Below are positions 57,164 to 64,000 of a stretch of DNA of 64,000 nucleotides, piece by piece (positions within the stretch are counted from its first letter, which is position 1; each line of letters starts with the position of its first letter). The notes beneath the pieces were generated by a model. The model had not been told where the DNA came from. It searched no databases and saw nothing but the letters and a program-made list of their open reading frames with translations. Source of the DNA: Clostridiaceae bacterium Marseille-Q3526 (GTDB lineage: Bacteria > Bacillota > Clostridia > Lachnospirales > Lachnospiraceae); assembly GCA_018223375.1 (NCBI GenBank), contig JAGTTS010000001.1, forward strand, positions 248,001-312,000, in the 5' to 3' direction. The translations under genes were made by a program, and so were the position numbers.

Positions 57164-58357
57164 TTACAATTCCACTTCCAGCTTCTGTTTCTCTATCTTA
57201 TGCCTCTCAGCGTATCCAGTCAGCATCAGCGTCAGGGCGCCGTCTCCCGTCACGTTGCAGGCAGTTCCGAAGCTGTCCTGCAGAGCGAAAATGGTAAGCA
57301 TCAGAGCCGTTCCCATCTCGTCGAAGCCCAGCACACCTGTAATCAGTCCCAGGGACGCCATGACGGTTCCCCCCGGAACGCCGGGCGCGCCTACTGCGAA
57401 CACTCCCAACAGCACGCAGAACAGGGTCATAGTCGGAAGATCCGGAAGAGTTCCGTACAGAATCTTCGACACTACCATGACGAAAAATACTTCTGTCAGC
57501 ACAGAGCCGCACAGATGGATATTGGCAAACAGGGGAATTCCAAATTCTACCATATCATCCCTGAGCGTGGGCTCGGACTTTTTCGCACAGTCTAAGGCCA
57601 CTGCCAGAGTCGCCGCGGAGGACATGGTTCCCACTGCCGTCAGGTAGGCCGGACCGTAGTTTTTAAGCACCTTAAAGGGATTCTTTCCTGAGTACAGCCC
57701 CGCCAGGCCGTAGAGCAGAGCCATCCAGATATAATGGCCTGCCATAACGATCAGGATTACCTGGATAAATACAGGAACCTGTTTTGTAATGGAGCCTTCA
57801 TAAGCCAGGGAACAGAAGGTCATGGCAATGTAGACCGGAAGGATAGGAATGATAACCTTCTTTACAATGTCTAACACAATCCGCTGAAATTCATCCAGAA
57901 TTCCTGTTATCTGCCCCGCCTTCGTCCATGCGGCCGCCAGACCAATGAGAACAGAAAATACAAGGGCGCTCATCACCCCCATAATCGGAGGAATGGACAG
58001 CTGAAATACTACCTCGGGAAGCTCTTTCAGTCCCTCCATGCTCGCATTGATCGACAGGGACGGAATGATTCCAAAGCCTGCCGCCATGGAAAACAGCGCC
58101 GCGCCCAGAGAGGAGGCGTAGGCGATTCCAAGGGCAATTCCCAGCATCCTGGAGGCGTTCTTTCCCAGCTTCGTGATGGACGGAGCGATAAAACCGATGA
58201 TAATTAACGGCACGCAGAAATTGATAAACTGTCCCATCACATAATTCAGGGTAACGACTACGTTCATCACCCCTTCTCCCGCGTAAAGGCCGGCTATAAT
58301 TCCGGCTGCCACTCCAATCAGGAGACGGAATGGAAGACTGCCTGTCAGCTTTTTCAT
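57164..58357 (-). CDS. Dicarboxylate/amino acid:cation symporter (DAACS family)
   Basis: 397 residues, about eight helices plus two re-entrant loops, starting MKKLTGSLPFRLLIGVAAG. The serine-rich hairpin is represented by TMSSAATLAVAL near residue 238, and the conserved GAPGVPGG and DSFGTACNVTGDGA follow (about 320-370). This is the sub-family related to GltP/SstT. The substrate is probably an acidic or small neutral amino acid with sodium or protons. It stands as a single gene between a terminator and a 150-base upstream region holding a ggctgaa/ttcagcc hairpin. Confidence 0.9.
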   Translation of the reverse strand: MKKLTGSLPFRLLIGVAAGIIAGLYAGEGVMNVVVTLNYVMGQFINFCVPLIIIGFIAPSITKLGKNASRMLGIALGIAYASSLGAALFSMAAGFGIIPSLSINASMEGLKELPEVVFQLSIPPIMGVMSALVFSVLIGLAAAWTKAGQITGILDEFQRIVLDIVKKVIIPILPVYIAMTFCSLAYEGSITKQVPVFIQVILIVMAGHYIWMALLYGLAGLYSGKNPFKVLKNYGPAYLTAVGTMSSAATLAVALDCAKKSEPTLRDDMVEFGIPLFANIHLCGSVLTEVFFVMVVSKILYGTLPDLPTMTLFCVLLGVFAVGAPGVPGGTVMASLGLITGVLGFDEMGTALMLTIFALQDSFGTACNVTGDGALTLMLTGYAERHKIEKQKLEVEL

Positions 58358-58509
58358 AAACTCTCCTTTCTTTCTCCCGGATTAAGGCTGAATCTAAGCC
58401 CCCCTTCAGCCGGCCGGGGAGAAATACAGATTTTCATTTTCTCTTACAGATAAGATATGCTCCCTCTCCCTCTTTTCTGTCTCTTATTTCGCTTCGGATT
58501 CTCCGCTCT

Positions 58510-59436
58510 CTAGTCTTCCCACAGCTTTTTCGGATAATACCCGCTGTCCTTTAGGCCCTGGATGGCATCCATGACCATGGGCTTGTCTTCCTTGTAAGTA
58601 ACGCCGTACCACTTGTCTGCGCTCTTTAACACAGTCACCTGGGCCTTGTCCTCCTTCAGAAGCTCGTCTACGACAAAAGGCAGGAAGTATTCGCATTTTT
58701 CCGGATTGACCGGCAGGTTCTGATCTAAAAATACAGTAAACCGCTTCTCCAGCTCCTCGAGAATGCTGGAGGTAAAGCCCCACATATTCATGGATACCAG
58801 GGTATCCTCCGGCAGATACGTCCAGGAAGCGCCGTTGTCCTCTGTGTACTCCGCCTTATCGCCGTGCTTTTCCACTCTGGTGCGCTCGTGAATGTCAGCC
58901 AGATAACCGTGTTCGTCCGCCACGCACACGCCCCGGGACACATGGCCGTTCTCCGTCAGGGTATTGTAAAGCTTATAGCCTACCATGGCGTACTGATACC
59001 TGTCGTTGTCCTCTGTCTCGCAGAGATGGCGGTACAGCTCCTTAAAGGCCGCCTTTCCGTAGTAATCGTCCGCATTGATCACAGCGAAGGGGCCGTCAAT
59101 CACATCCTTGCAGCAGAGAATGGCGTGTCCTGTTCCCCACGGCTTTACCCTGTTTTCCGGAACCTGATAGCCCTCAGGAAGAAGGTCGTTTTCCTGGTAC
59201 ACATACTCTACCTGGATGTGCTTTTCCATCCTGTTTCCGATGTGCTCCCTGAAATCCTTCTCAATGGCCTTCTTAATGATGAAAACCACCTTCTCAAAGC
59301 CCGCCTCCTTCGCATCGAAAATGGAGAAGTCAATAATCAGGTCTCCATCGTGATCCACTGGATCAATCTGCTTTAATCCGCCGTAGCGGCTGCCCATTCC
59401 CGCCGCCATAATTACCAGTACCGGCTTTTTCTCCAT
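58510..59436 (-). CDS. Sugar-nucleotidyltransferase family protein
   Basis: 308 residues. The N-terminal nucleotide-binding motif PVLVIMAAGMGSRYGGLKQ, INADDYYG with the metal-binding aspartates near residue 112, and GTGHAILCC fit nucleotidyltransferases of the GalU/RfbA/LicC type. The exact sugar or choline-like substrate cannot be told from sequence. Related proteins appear as single genes in many clostridia. It lies 74 bases after an ABC-F gene on the same strand. Confidence 0.85.
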   Translation of the reverse strand: MEKKPVLVIMAAGMGSRYGGLKQIDPVDHDGDLIIDFSIFDAKEAGFEKVVFIIKKAIEKDFREHIGNRMEKHIQVEYVYQENDLLPEGYQVPENRVKPWGTGHAILCCKDVIDGPFAVINADDYYGKAAFKELYRHLCETEDNDRYQYAMVGYKLYNTLTENGHVSRGVCVADEHGYLADIHERTRVEKHGDKAEYTEDNGASWTYLPEDTLVSMNMWGFTSSILEELEKRFTVFLDQNLPVNPEKCEYFLPFVVDELLKEDKAQVTVLKSADKWYGVTYKEDKPMVMDAIQGLKDSGYYPKKLWED

Positions 59437-59510
59437 GTTCTAATCCCCTTTCCGGCTCAGGCGCCCTGCCGGGCCCGTTCATGCCCGGCCACAGACGCCG
59501 CTTCAGCCAT

Positions 59511-61148
59511 TTAGTCCTCGTTCTCCTCAGTCTCTGTCAGAGTAAATACCTGACGCTTTCTGGCCATCTCGTCGCTTGCCAGGTACTCGTCGTAGGTTGT
59601 GATCTTATCAATGAGCTTGCCGTTTACAATCTCCATAATACGGTTGGCCGTCGTCTCCACGATCTGATGGTCGCGGGAGGAGAAAATAATCACGCCCGGG
59701 AACTTGGTCATACCGTTGTTTAACGCGGTGATGGACTCCATATCCAGGTGGTCTGTCGGCTCGTCGAACATCAGCACATTGGCTCCGGAAATCATCATCT
59801 TGGAAAGCATGCAGCGCACCTTCTCGCCTCCGGAGAGCACTCTCACCTTCTTCACGCCGTCCTCGCCTGCAAACAGCATACGGCCCAGGAAGCCGCGGAC
59901 ATAGGTCACATCCTTCACCGGGGAATACTGAGTCAGCCAGTCTACGATAATATCGTCGTTGTCAAACTCTGCGCTGTTGTCCTTGGGGAAATATGCCTGC
60001 GTGGTGGTAACGCCCCACTTGTAGCTTCCCTCGTCCGGCTCCATCTCGCCTGCCAGAATCTTGAAGAGAACCGTCTTGGCCTGCTCGTTCGGTCCTACCA
60101 GAGCTACCTTGTCCTCACGGTTTAAAATGAAGGAAATATTGTCCAGAACCTTTACGCCGTCAATAGTCTTGGACAGGTTCTCAACAGACAGAACCTCGTT
60201 TCCAATCTCTCTCTCCGGGCGGAAATCAATGTACGGATATTTACGGCTGGACGGGCGGATCTCATCCAGCTGAATCTTCTCCAGAGCTTTCTTTCTGGAG
60301 GTAGCCTGCTTGGACTTGGAAGCGTTGGCGGAGAATCGCTGAATGAACTCCTGCAGCTCCTTGATCTTCTCCTCTTTCTTCTTATTGGCCTCCTTCATCT
60401 GCTTGATCATCAGCTGGCTGGACTCGTACCAGAAGTCGTAGTTTCCGGCGTAAAGCTGAATCTTTCCATAGTCAATGTCCGCAATCTGGGTGCAGACCTT
60501 ATTTAAGAAGTAACGGTCGTGGGATACCACGATAACTGTGTTCTCGAAGTTGATTAAGAACTCCTCCAGCCATGCGATAGCGTCCAGATCCAGGTGGTTG
60601 GTCGGCTCGTCCAGCAGAAGAATGTCAGGATTTCCAAACAGAGCCTGGGCTAACAGCACCTTCACCTTCTGAGCGCCTGTCAGGTCGCCTACCAGCTGAT
60701 AATGAAGCTCTGTCTCGATTCCCAGACCGTTTAACAGGTTAGCCGCGTCGGACTCTGCCTCCCAGCCGTTCATGGTGGCGAACTCGCCCTCCAGCTCTGC
60801 GGCCTTCACGCCGTCCTCCTCAGAGAAATCCTCCTTCATGTAAATGGCTTCCTTCTCCTTCATAATCTGGTACAGACGGGCATTTCCCATAATAACTGTG
60901 TCCAGAACCGGATACTGGTCGTACTTAAAGTGATCCTGCTGTAAGAAGGAGAGACGCTGTCCTGGAGTGATAATCACGTCTCCGTTGGTCGGCTCCAGCT
61001 GGCCGGAAAGAATCTTTAAGAAAGTAGACTTTCCTGCTCCGTTGGCTCCGATCAGACCGTAGCAGTTGCCTTCCACGAATTTAATATTTACATCCTCAAA
61101 CAGTGCCTTTTTTCCTACGCGTAATGTTACATTGCTTGCGCTAATCAT
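59511..61148 (-). CDS. ABC-F family ATPase with degenerate second nucleotide site (YbiT-like)
   Basis: 545 residues with two ABC domains and no membrane segment. Domain 1 is intact (Walker A GANGAGKST near 36, Walker B LLLDEPTNHLD). In domain 2 Walker A reads GPNEQAKTVLFK in place of GxNGxGKST, and the switch region reads SSRDHQIVE in place of SHDRYFL. The signature LSGGEKVRC and FDEPTDHLD remain. Such translation-associated ATPases bind the ribosomal E site; it resembles YbiT-like members rather than drug-resistance proteins. Its leader is about 160 bases, from a promoter at 61314-61341. Confidence 0.92.
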   Translation of the reverse strand: MISASNVTLRVGKKALFEDVNIKFVEGNCYGLIGANGAGKSTFLKILSGQLEPTNGDVIITPGQRLSFLQQDHFKYDQYPVLDTVIMGNARLYQIMKEKEAIYMKEDFSEEDGVKAAELEGEFATMNGWEAESDAANLLNGLGIETELHYQLVGDLTGAQKVKVLLAQALFGNPDILLLDEPTNHLDLDAIAWLEEFLINFENTVIVVSHDRYFLNKVCTQIADIDYGKIQLYAGNYDFWYESSQLMIKQMKEANKKKEEKIKELQEFIQRFSANASKSKQATSRKKALEKIQLDEIRPSSRKYPYIDFRPEREIGNEVLSVENLSKTIDGVKVLDNISFILNREDKVALVGPNEQAKTVLFKILAGEMEPDEGSYKWGVTTTQAYFPKDNSAEFDNDDIIVDWLTQYSPVKDVTYVRGFLGRMLFAGEDGVKKVRVLSGGEKVRCMLSKMMISGANVLMFDEPTDHLDMESITALNNGMTKFPGVIIFSSRDHQIVETTANRIMEIVNGKLIDKITTYDEYLASDEMARKRQVFTLTETEENED

Positions 61149-61313
61149 GGTTGTTTCCTTTCTTTATATACATTATTTATGATTTCAAAGTTTCCTTTTG
61201 ACAGAGTATCAGCTCCTTGCAGGGAACCGCTTCTGCCCCTGCGGATCTGAACCGGCGCGCCGTGCCTCTTCTGCAGAAAAACGCGCCCCTTCATACCAGA
61301 CTCCGCCTATTTT

Positions 61314-61341
61314 ATTGTACAGGAAAATCCATATTTTGCAA
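61314..61341 (-). promoter_or_regulatory. Promoter of the ABC-F gene at 59511-61148
   Basis: TTGCAA (61341-61336), 16 bases and TACAAT (61319-61314) on the minus strand. The long leader after it has no clear attenuator. Elsewhere in the gene-free 61149-61583 I see nothing but weak frames without ribosome binding sites. Confidence 0.55.
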
Positions 61342-61583
61342 GAGGAACCGAGAAAAAAGCAGGGCAAAATGCAGTTCCTCTGATCTGTTATGCACGAGAA
61401 AAAAGAATGTTTTTCACTCAATTTTCTTTGCACGACAGCTCCTCCACCGACAGCCTCAGCACCTGGACCCGCGCCGCTGCCTCCGGCTTAAATTCCCAGT
61501 CTTCTCGTCCGTCACTTCCCTGTCTCTTCTTCTCATGTGTTTCACTCCTTAACCCTCAGTCCGGCTGTAAAAAAGCTTTTATT

Positions 61584-62237
61584 TTAATATTCAGCCCTCT
61601 CCAGCTCCAGAAGCGCCTTCTTCGTCTCGATTCCTCCTCCAAATCCGGTCAGACTGCCGTCTGCTCCCACAACCCGGTGGCAGGGAATGATGATTCCAAT
61701 GGGGTTATGCCCCACTGCGCCGCCGACCGCCTGGGCGGACATATGGGGGCGTCCCTCCTCCTCTGCCAGCTTTTTTGCAATGCTTCCGTAGGTGACGGTC
61801 GTTCCGTAGGGAATCCTCAGCAGTTTTTCCCAAACCCGGCGGCGGAAAGGGCTTCCCTCAGGTTTGAGAGGAGGCAGAAAATCAGGACTTCTGCCTGAAA
61901 AATAGCAGTCCAGCCAGCGCGCGGCCTGAAGCAGCGGGGCAGGAAACACCTGGCTTCTCCCCGAACCAGCTCCGTCCTGGTAGCTCCCCTGGCCTTCGCC
62001 GCCCTCTCTGTTCCCAGAATAATCAGGCAGAACCGTCAGCTGACAGCGTTCTGGCAGGGAAAACGGATACCGCTTCTGTTCAAACTCCAGGGAAAGAAGG
62101 GCTTTGCTGTCGGAAATCAGAGTCAGCGCTCCGATGGGAGAACTGTACTCCATCTGATAAAGCCTTCTTTCGGCTGTTTCTGTTCCAGCCTTCTCCCCGC
62201 TTCCTGTACGTCTCTTCTTTTTTAAATCCCTCTCCAT
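61584..62237 (-). CDS. ogt: Methylated-DNA-[protein]-cysteine S-methyltransferase
   Basis: 217 residues. The active-site motif IIPCHRVVG near residue 180 and the helix-turn-helix AIRIPYGTTVTYGSIAKKLA-like region (LRIPYGTTVTYG) are present. It repairs O6-alkylguanine by transferring the alkyl group to its own cysteine. The family is usually about 160-180 residues. Here a glycine/serine-rich insertion (GNREGGEGQGSYQDGAGSG, about 77-95) and a basic N-terminus add length. An alternative later start near MEYSSPIGAL (residue 29) would give the usual N-terminus. Confidence 0.92.
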   Translation of the reverse strand: MERDLKKKRRTGSGEKAGTETAERRLYQMEYSSPIGALTLISDSKALLSLEFEQKRYPFSLPERCQLTVLPDYSGNREGGEGQGSYQDGAGSGRSQVFPAPLLQAARWLDCYFSGRSPDFLPPLKPEGSPFRRRVWEKLLRIPYGTTVTYGSIAKKLAEEEGRPHMSAQAVGGAVGHNPIGIIIPCHRVVGADGSLTGFGGGIETKKALLELERAEY

Positions 62238-62356
62238 CTCTCTTCCTCCTGCTGCTTCTTTTCCTTTCTGAAATCTTCTGTCCTCCTCGATTTATTTTCC
62301 AGAGGTTTTTCTTCCGTCTGCCTGCTTTAAATGCGGTTTTTCGGTGTATTTCCTTT

Positions 62357-64000
62357 TTATACCCCCCCCATGTATATAGCCTTTCTCGCTCTCTTTTCCA
62401 GATACATATTTTCATCTGCCCGGTGCATCAGCACATGATAGTTCTTTCCATCAACCGGATAAATAGCACAGCCGATGGAAAATTCTACCAATTCCGCCGT
62501 TCCGTTATCCATGAACGCTTCGCCTCGTTTCTCTTTCAACGCGCCGCACACTGCGTCGACACGTTCTCTGGAATCATAGCCGTAGAGGAAAACGATAAAT
62601 TCGTCGCCTCCCAGACGGGCGCATACAGAGCCAGGTCCCGCCGTATCTTTGATAATGGCCCCAATCCGCTTCAGATACTCGTCTCCCACAGAGTGGCCGT
62701 ACATGTCGTTAATCCGCTTCAGACCGTCGGCGTCCATCATAATAATCATGCCCCATCCCAGATCCTGCGTCCCTTCAAACAGCTCGTCCATCTGGTTGTT
62801 AAAGCCCCGTCTGTTGTAGAGACCGGTCAGACTGTCATGACTGCTCTGCTCTCTCAGCTCGTTGAGCTCCTTCCACCACTGGGACAGATCAGACACATAG
62901 TAGGTTGTGCTCTGCTCGTCCGTCTGTTTTTCAATTTTCAGATAAATTTTATCGCCGTCTCTGTCATATTCATAGATCTGCTCGTCCTCGTCCACTGGAT
63001 GCTCCATGGCCTCTTCCAGCCGTTTTTCCGCCTCAGACACCGCCAGTAAACTGTCCTGTCCGCTTTCCTCTATGCCCAGCATCTCCAGCAGACGGCTGTT
63101 GATAAACGATTTTCCAAAAAACTGGTTCTTTTCAAAGATTCCAATAGGAATCCGCCCTTTGTCCACAATCCGCGTCAGCTTGTCCCAGCCCAGGCGGATG
63201 CCTTTCAACATCTGATTCATATAAAAAATCAATTCGTTAAATTCTTCCACATCCGTCTTCACAGAGATATCTCTGAAATCGCCCTGCTCCACCTTTTTCA
63301 GCTCGTCCACAATCGCCACCAGGTTTCTGGCCAGCTTTTTGTCCATATACCAGGTAATGCCTCCGATCACTGCCACAGCGGTCAGAACAAGATAAAGAAA
63401 AACCATCAGTGTGGACATCACTATGCTGCGAAGGGGGAAATCAGACGGATAGCATCGGAGCAGAGCAAAGTTTCCATACCGCTCTGCATACACGCAGTAT
63501 TTCTTCCCCTGAAACCGTTCGTGAAAGCCTGTTCTGAGCTCTGTACCCTCTCGTTTCTTCCATCCAGAGCTTATATCCATTCCCACCATAGCGGGATCTG
63601 TGGATGCGGCAATTCTCTTCGTATTTAAGTCGACCGCATGAAGATATCCGCGCATATCCAGGGGAATATCAGAAATCACCCGGTCCAGGCTCTTCTCCTC
63701 TATGGCCTTCAGAATACGTTCCGGCTCCATTCCAATCTGGATGATCCCGCTTCCATCCTCCTCCCAGACAGCCGCATACTGCATGGGTTTGCCCTCTGCC
63801 GTATTATCAGCAATATTCTGGCAGAGCTTCATGGAGGTGTCCTCCAGCATGGGCAGAAAATACCGCATCTGCTCTCCCGAGTCAAGCGTATAGCCATAAT
63901 ACTCCGGGTGGGTTCCCCCATAGATCACGCCCTCAGGCGTGAAGCAGTGGATCTCATCCACTCCCAGCTTGTCTGCCAGCTCTCTGGCGGCTTCCGGGCT
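62357..64000 (-). CDS. Membrane-bound diguanylate cyclase (partial, start outside the window)
   Basis: At least 547 residues, open to the window edge, so the 5' end is missing. The visible part has an extracytoplasmic sensor (up to about 185 residues, PDC/Cache-like), a transmembrane helix (LMVFLYLVLTAVAVIGGITW), a HAMP-like stretch, a PAS-like region with GRIPIGIFEKNQFFGKSFIN and a C-terminal GGDEF domain with RLGGDEFIVF intact. It should make cyclic di-GMP. No inhibitory RxxD site is seen five residues before GGDEF. Stop at 62357-62359, close to a poly-C run (62364-62371). Confidence 0.93.
   Translation of the reverse strand, partial: SPEAARELADKLGVDEIHCFTPEGVIYGGTHPEYYGYTLDSGEQMRYFLPMLEDTSMKLCQNIADNTAEGKPMQYAAVWEEDGSGIIQIGMEPERILKAIEEKSLDRVISDIPLDMRGYLHAVDLNTKRIAASTDPAMVGMDISSGWKKREGTELRTGFHERFQGKKYCVYAERYGNFALLRCYPSDFPLRSIVMSTLMVFLYLVLTAVAVIGGITWYMDKKLARNLVAIVDELKKVEQGDFRDISVKTDVEEFNELIFYMNQMLKGIRLGWDKLTRIVDKGRIPIGIFEKNQFFGKSFINSRLLEMLGIEESGQDSLLAVSEAEKRLEEAMEHPVDEDEQIYEYDRDGDKIYLKIEKQTDEQSTTYYVSDLSQWWKELNELREQSSHDSLTGLYNRRGFNNQMDELFEGTQDLGWGMIIMMDADGLKRINDMYGHSVGDEYLKRIGAIIKDTAGPGSVCARLGGDEFIVFLYGYDSRERVDAVCGALKEKRGEAFMDNGTAELVEFSIGCAIYPVDGKNYHVLMHRADENMYLEKRARKAIYMGGV

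Noticed and set aside
61209..61433. Leader peptide upstream of the second ABC-F gene
   Set aside because: The frame starts before the predicted promoter and lacks a ribosome binding site, so it would not be in the ABC-F transcript.
1..64000. tRNA, rRNA or CRISPR arrays
   Set aside because: No cloverleaf, rRNA segment or regularly spaced repeat set was seen on either strand by reading.

Overview
The window looks like the chromosome of a Gram-positive, anaerobic Firmicute of the Lachnospiraceae type (Clostridium cluster XIVa). This is inferred from the clostridial ribosomal gene order, the zinc-ribbon S14 (rpsZ) and L36, the zinc-binding adenylate kinase, the long L17, choline/cell-wall-binding repeat proteins and the ICE and IS types. 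It is not a taxonomic proof. Almost everything reads on the minus strand. The exceptions are the IS, a broken sigma-like gene, one methyltransferase and the fructose operon.

Layout. 1-4400: remnant of an integrative conjugative element (ICE). It holds a truncated sigma-factor-like gene, an IS3-family insertion sequence, a truncated ICE gene, parB, parA and a repeat-rich end that abuts the 3' end of rpsI. 4473-5460: rplM-rpsI with a consensus promoter. 5554-9681: 5-oxoproline utilisation operon pxpA, NRAMP-like transporter, pxpB, pxpC. 9728-13974: a sodium:solute symporter with an in-frame stop, a sensor kinase and an NtrC-type regulator, all overlapping or adjacent. 13971-17921: ecfA1-ecfA2-ecfT-truA. 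18160-19437: secreted cell-wall-binding repeat protein. 19607-36857: the ribosomal protein block. It is split by a terminator after infA and a second promoter before rpmJ into an S10/spc unit (rpsJ to infA) and an alpha unit (rpmJ, rpsM, rpsK, rpsD, rpoA, rplQ). 36950-38936: structured intergenic DNA, a frameshifted small membrane protein and a second cell-wall-binding protein. 39051-40157: methyltransferase. 40174-45355: acyltransferase, CPBP protease and a large fusion of a GlgX-like domain with a subtilisin. 45377-52406: ABC-F protein, exonuclease III, and a cell-surface acetylation set (SGNH, DUF4358 lipoprotein, MBOAT, DHHW). 52635-56569: fructose operon fruK-fruA and a DeoR regulator. 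56589-64000: membrane protein, DAACS symporter, nucleotidyltransferase, second ABC-F protein, Ogt and a partial diguanylate cyclase.

Most notable points. (1) A 1072-residue protein joins a GH13 debranching-enzyme fold, whose catalytic residues all appear to be substituted, to an intact subtilisin domain preceded by an internal signal-like segment. (2) A 121-bp repeat occurs twice, about 84 percent identical by hand count and with one compensatory base-pair change. Each copy lies just upstream of a ribosomal operon promoter in the same orientation. (3) The symporter next to the two-component system is cut by an in-frame TAA. (4) A small DUF6199-like gene is out of frame at a seven-G tract. (5) The ICE remnant is joined through an IS in a configuration a simple insertion does not explain. 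No tRNA, rRNA or CRISPR array was seen.
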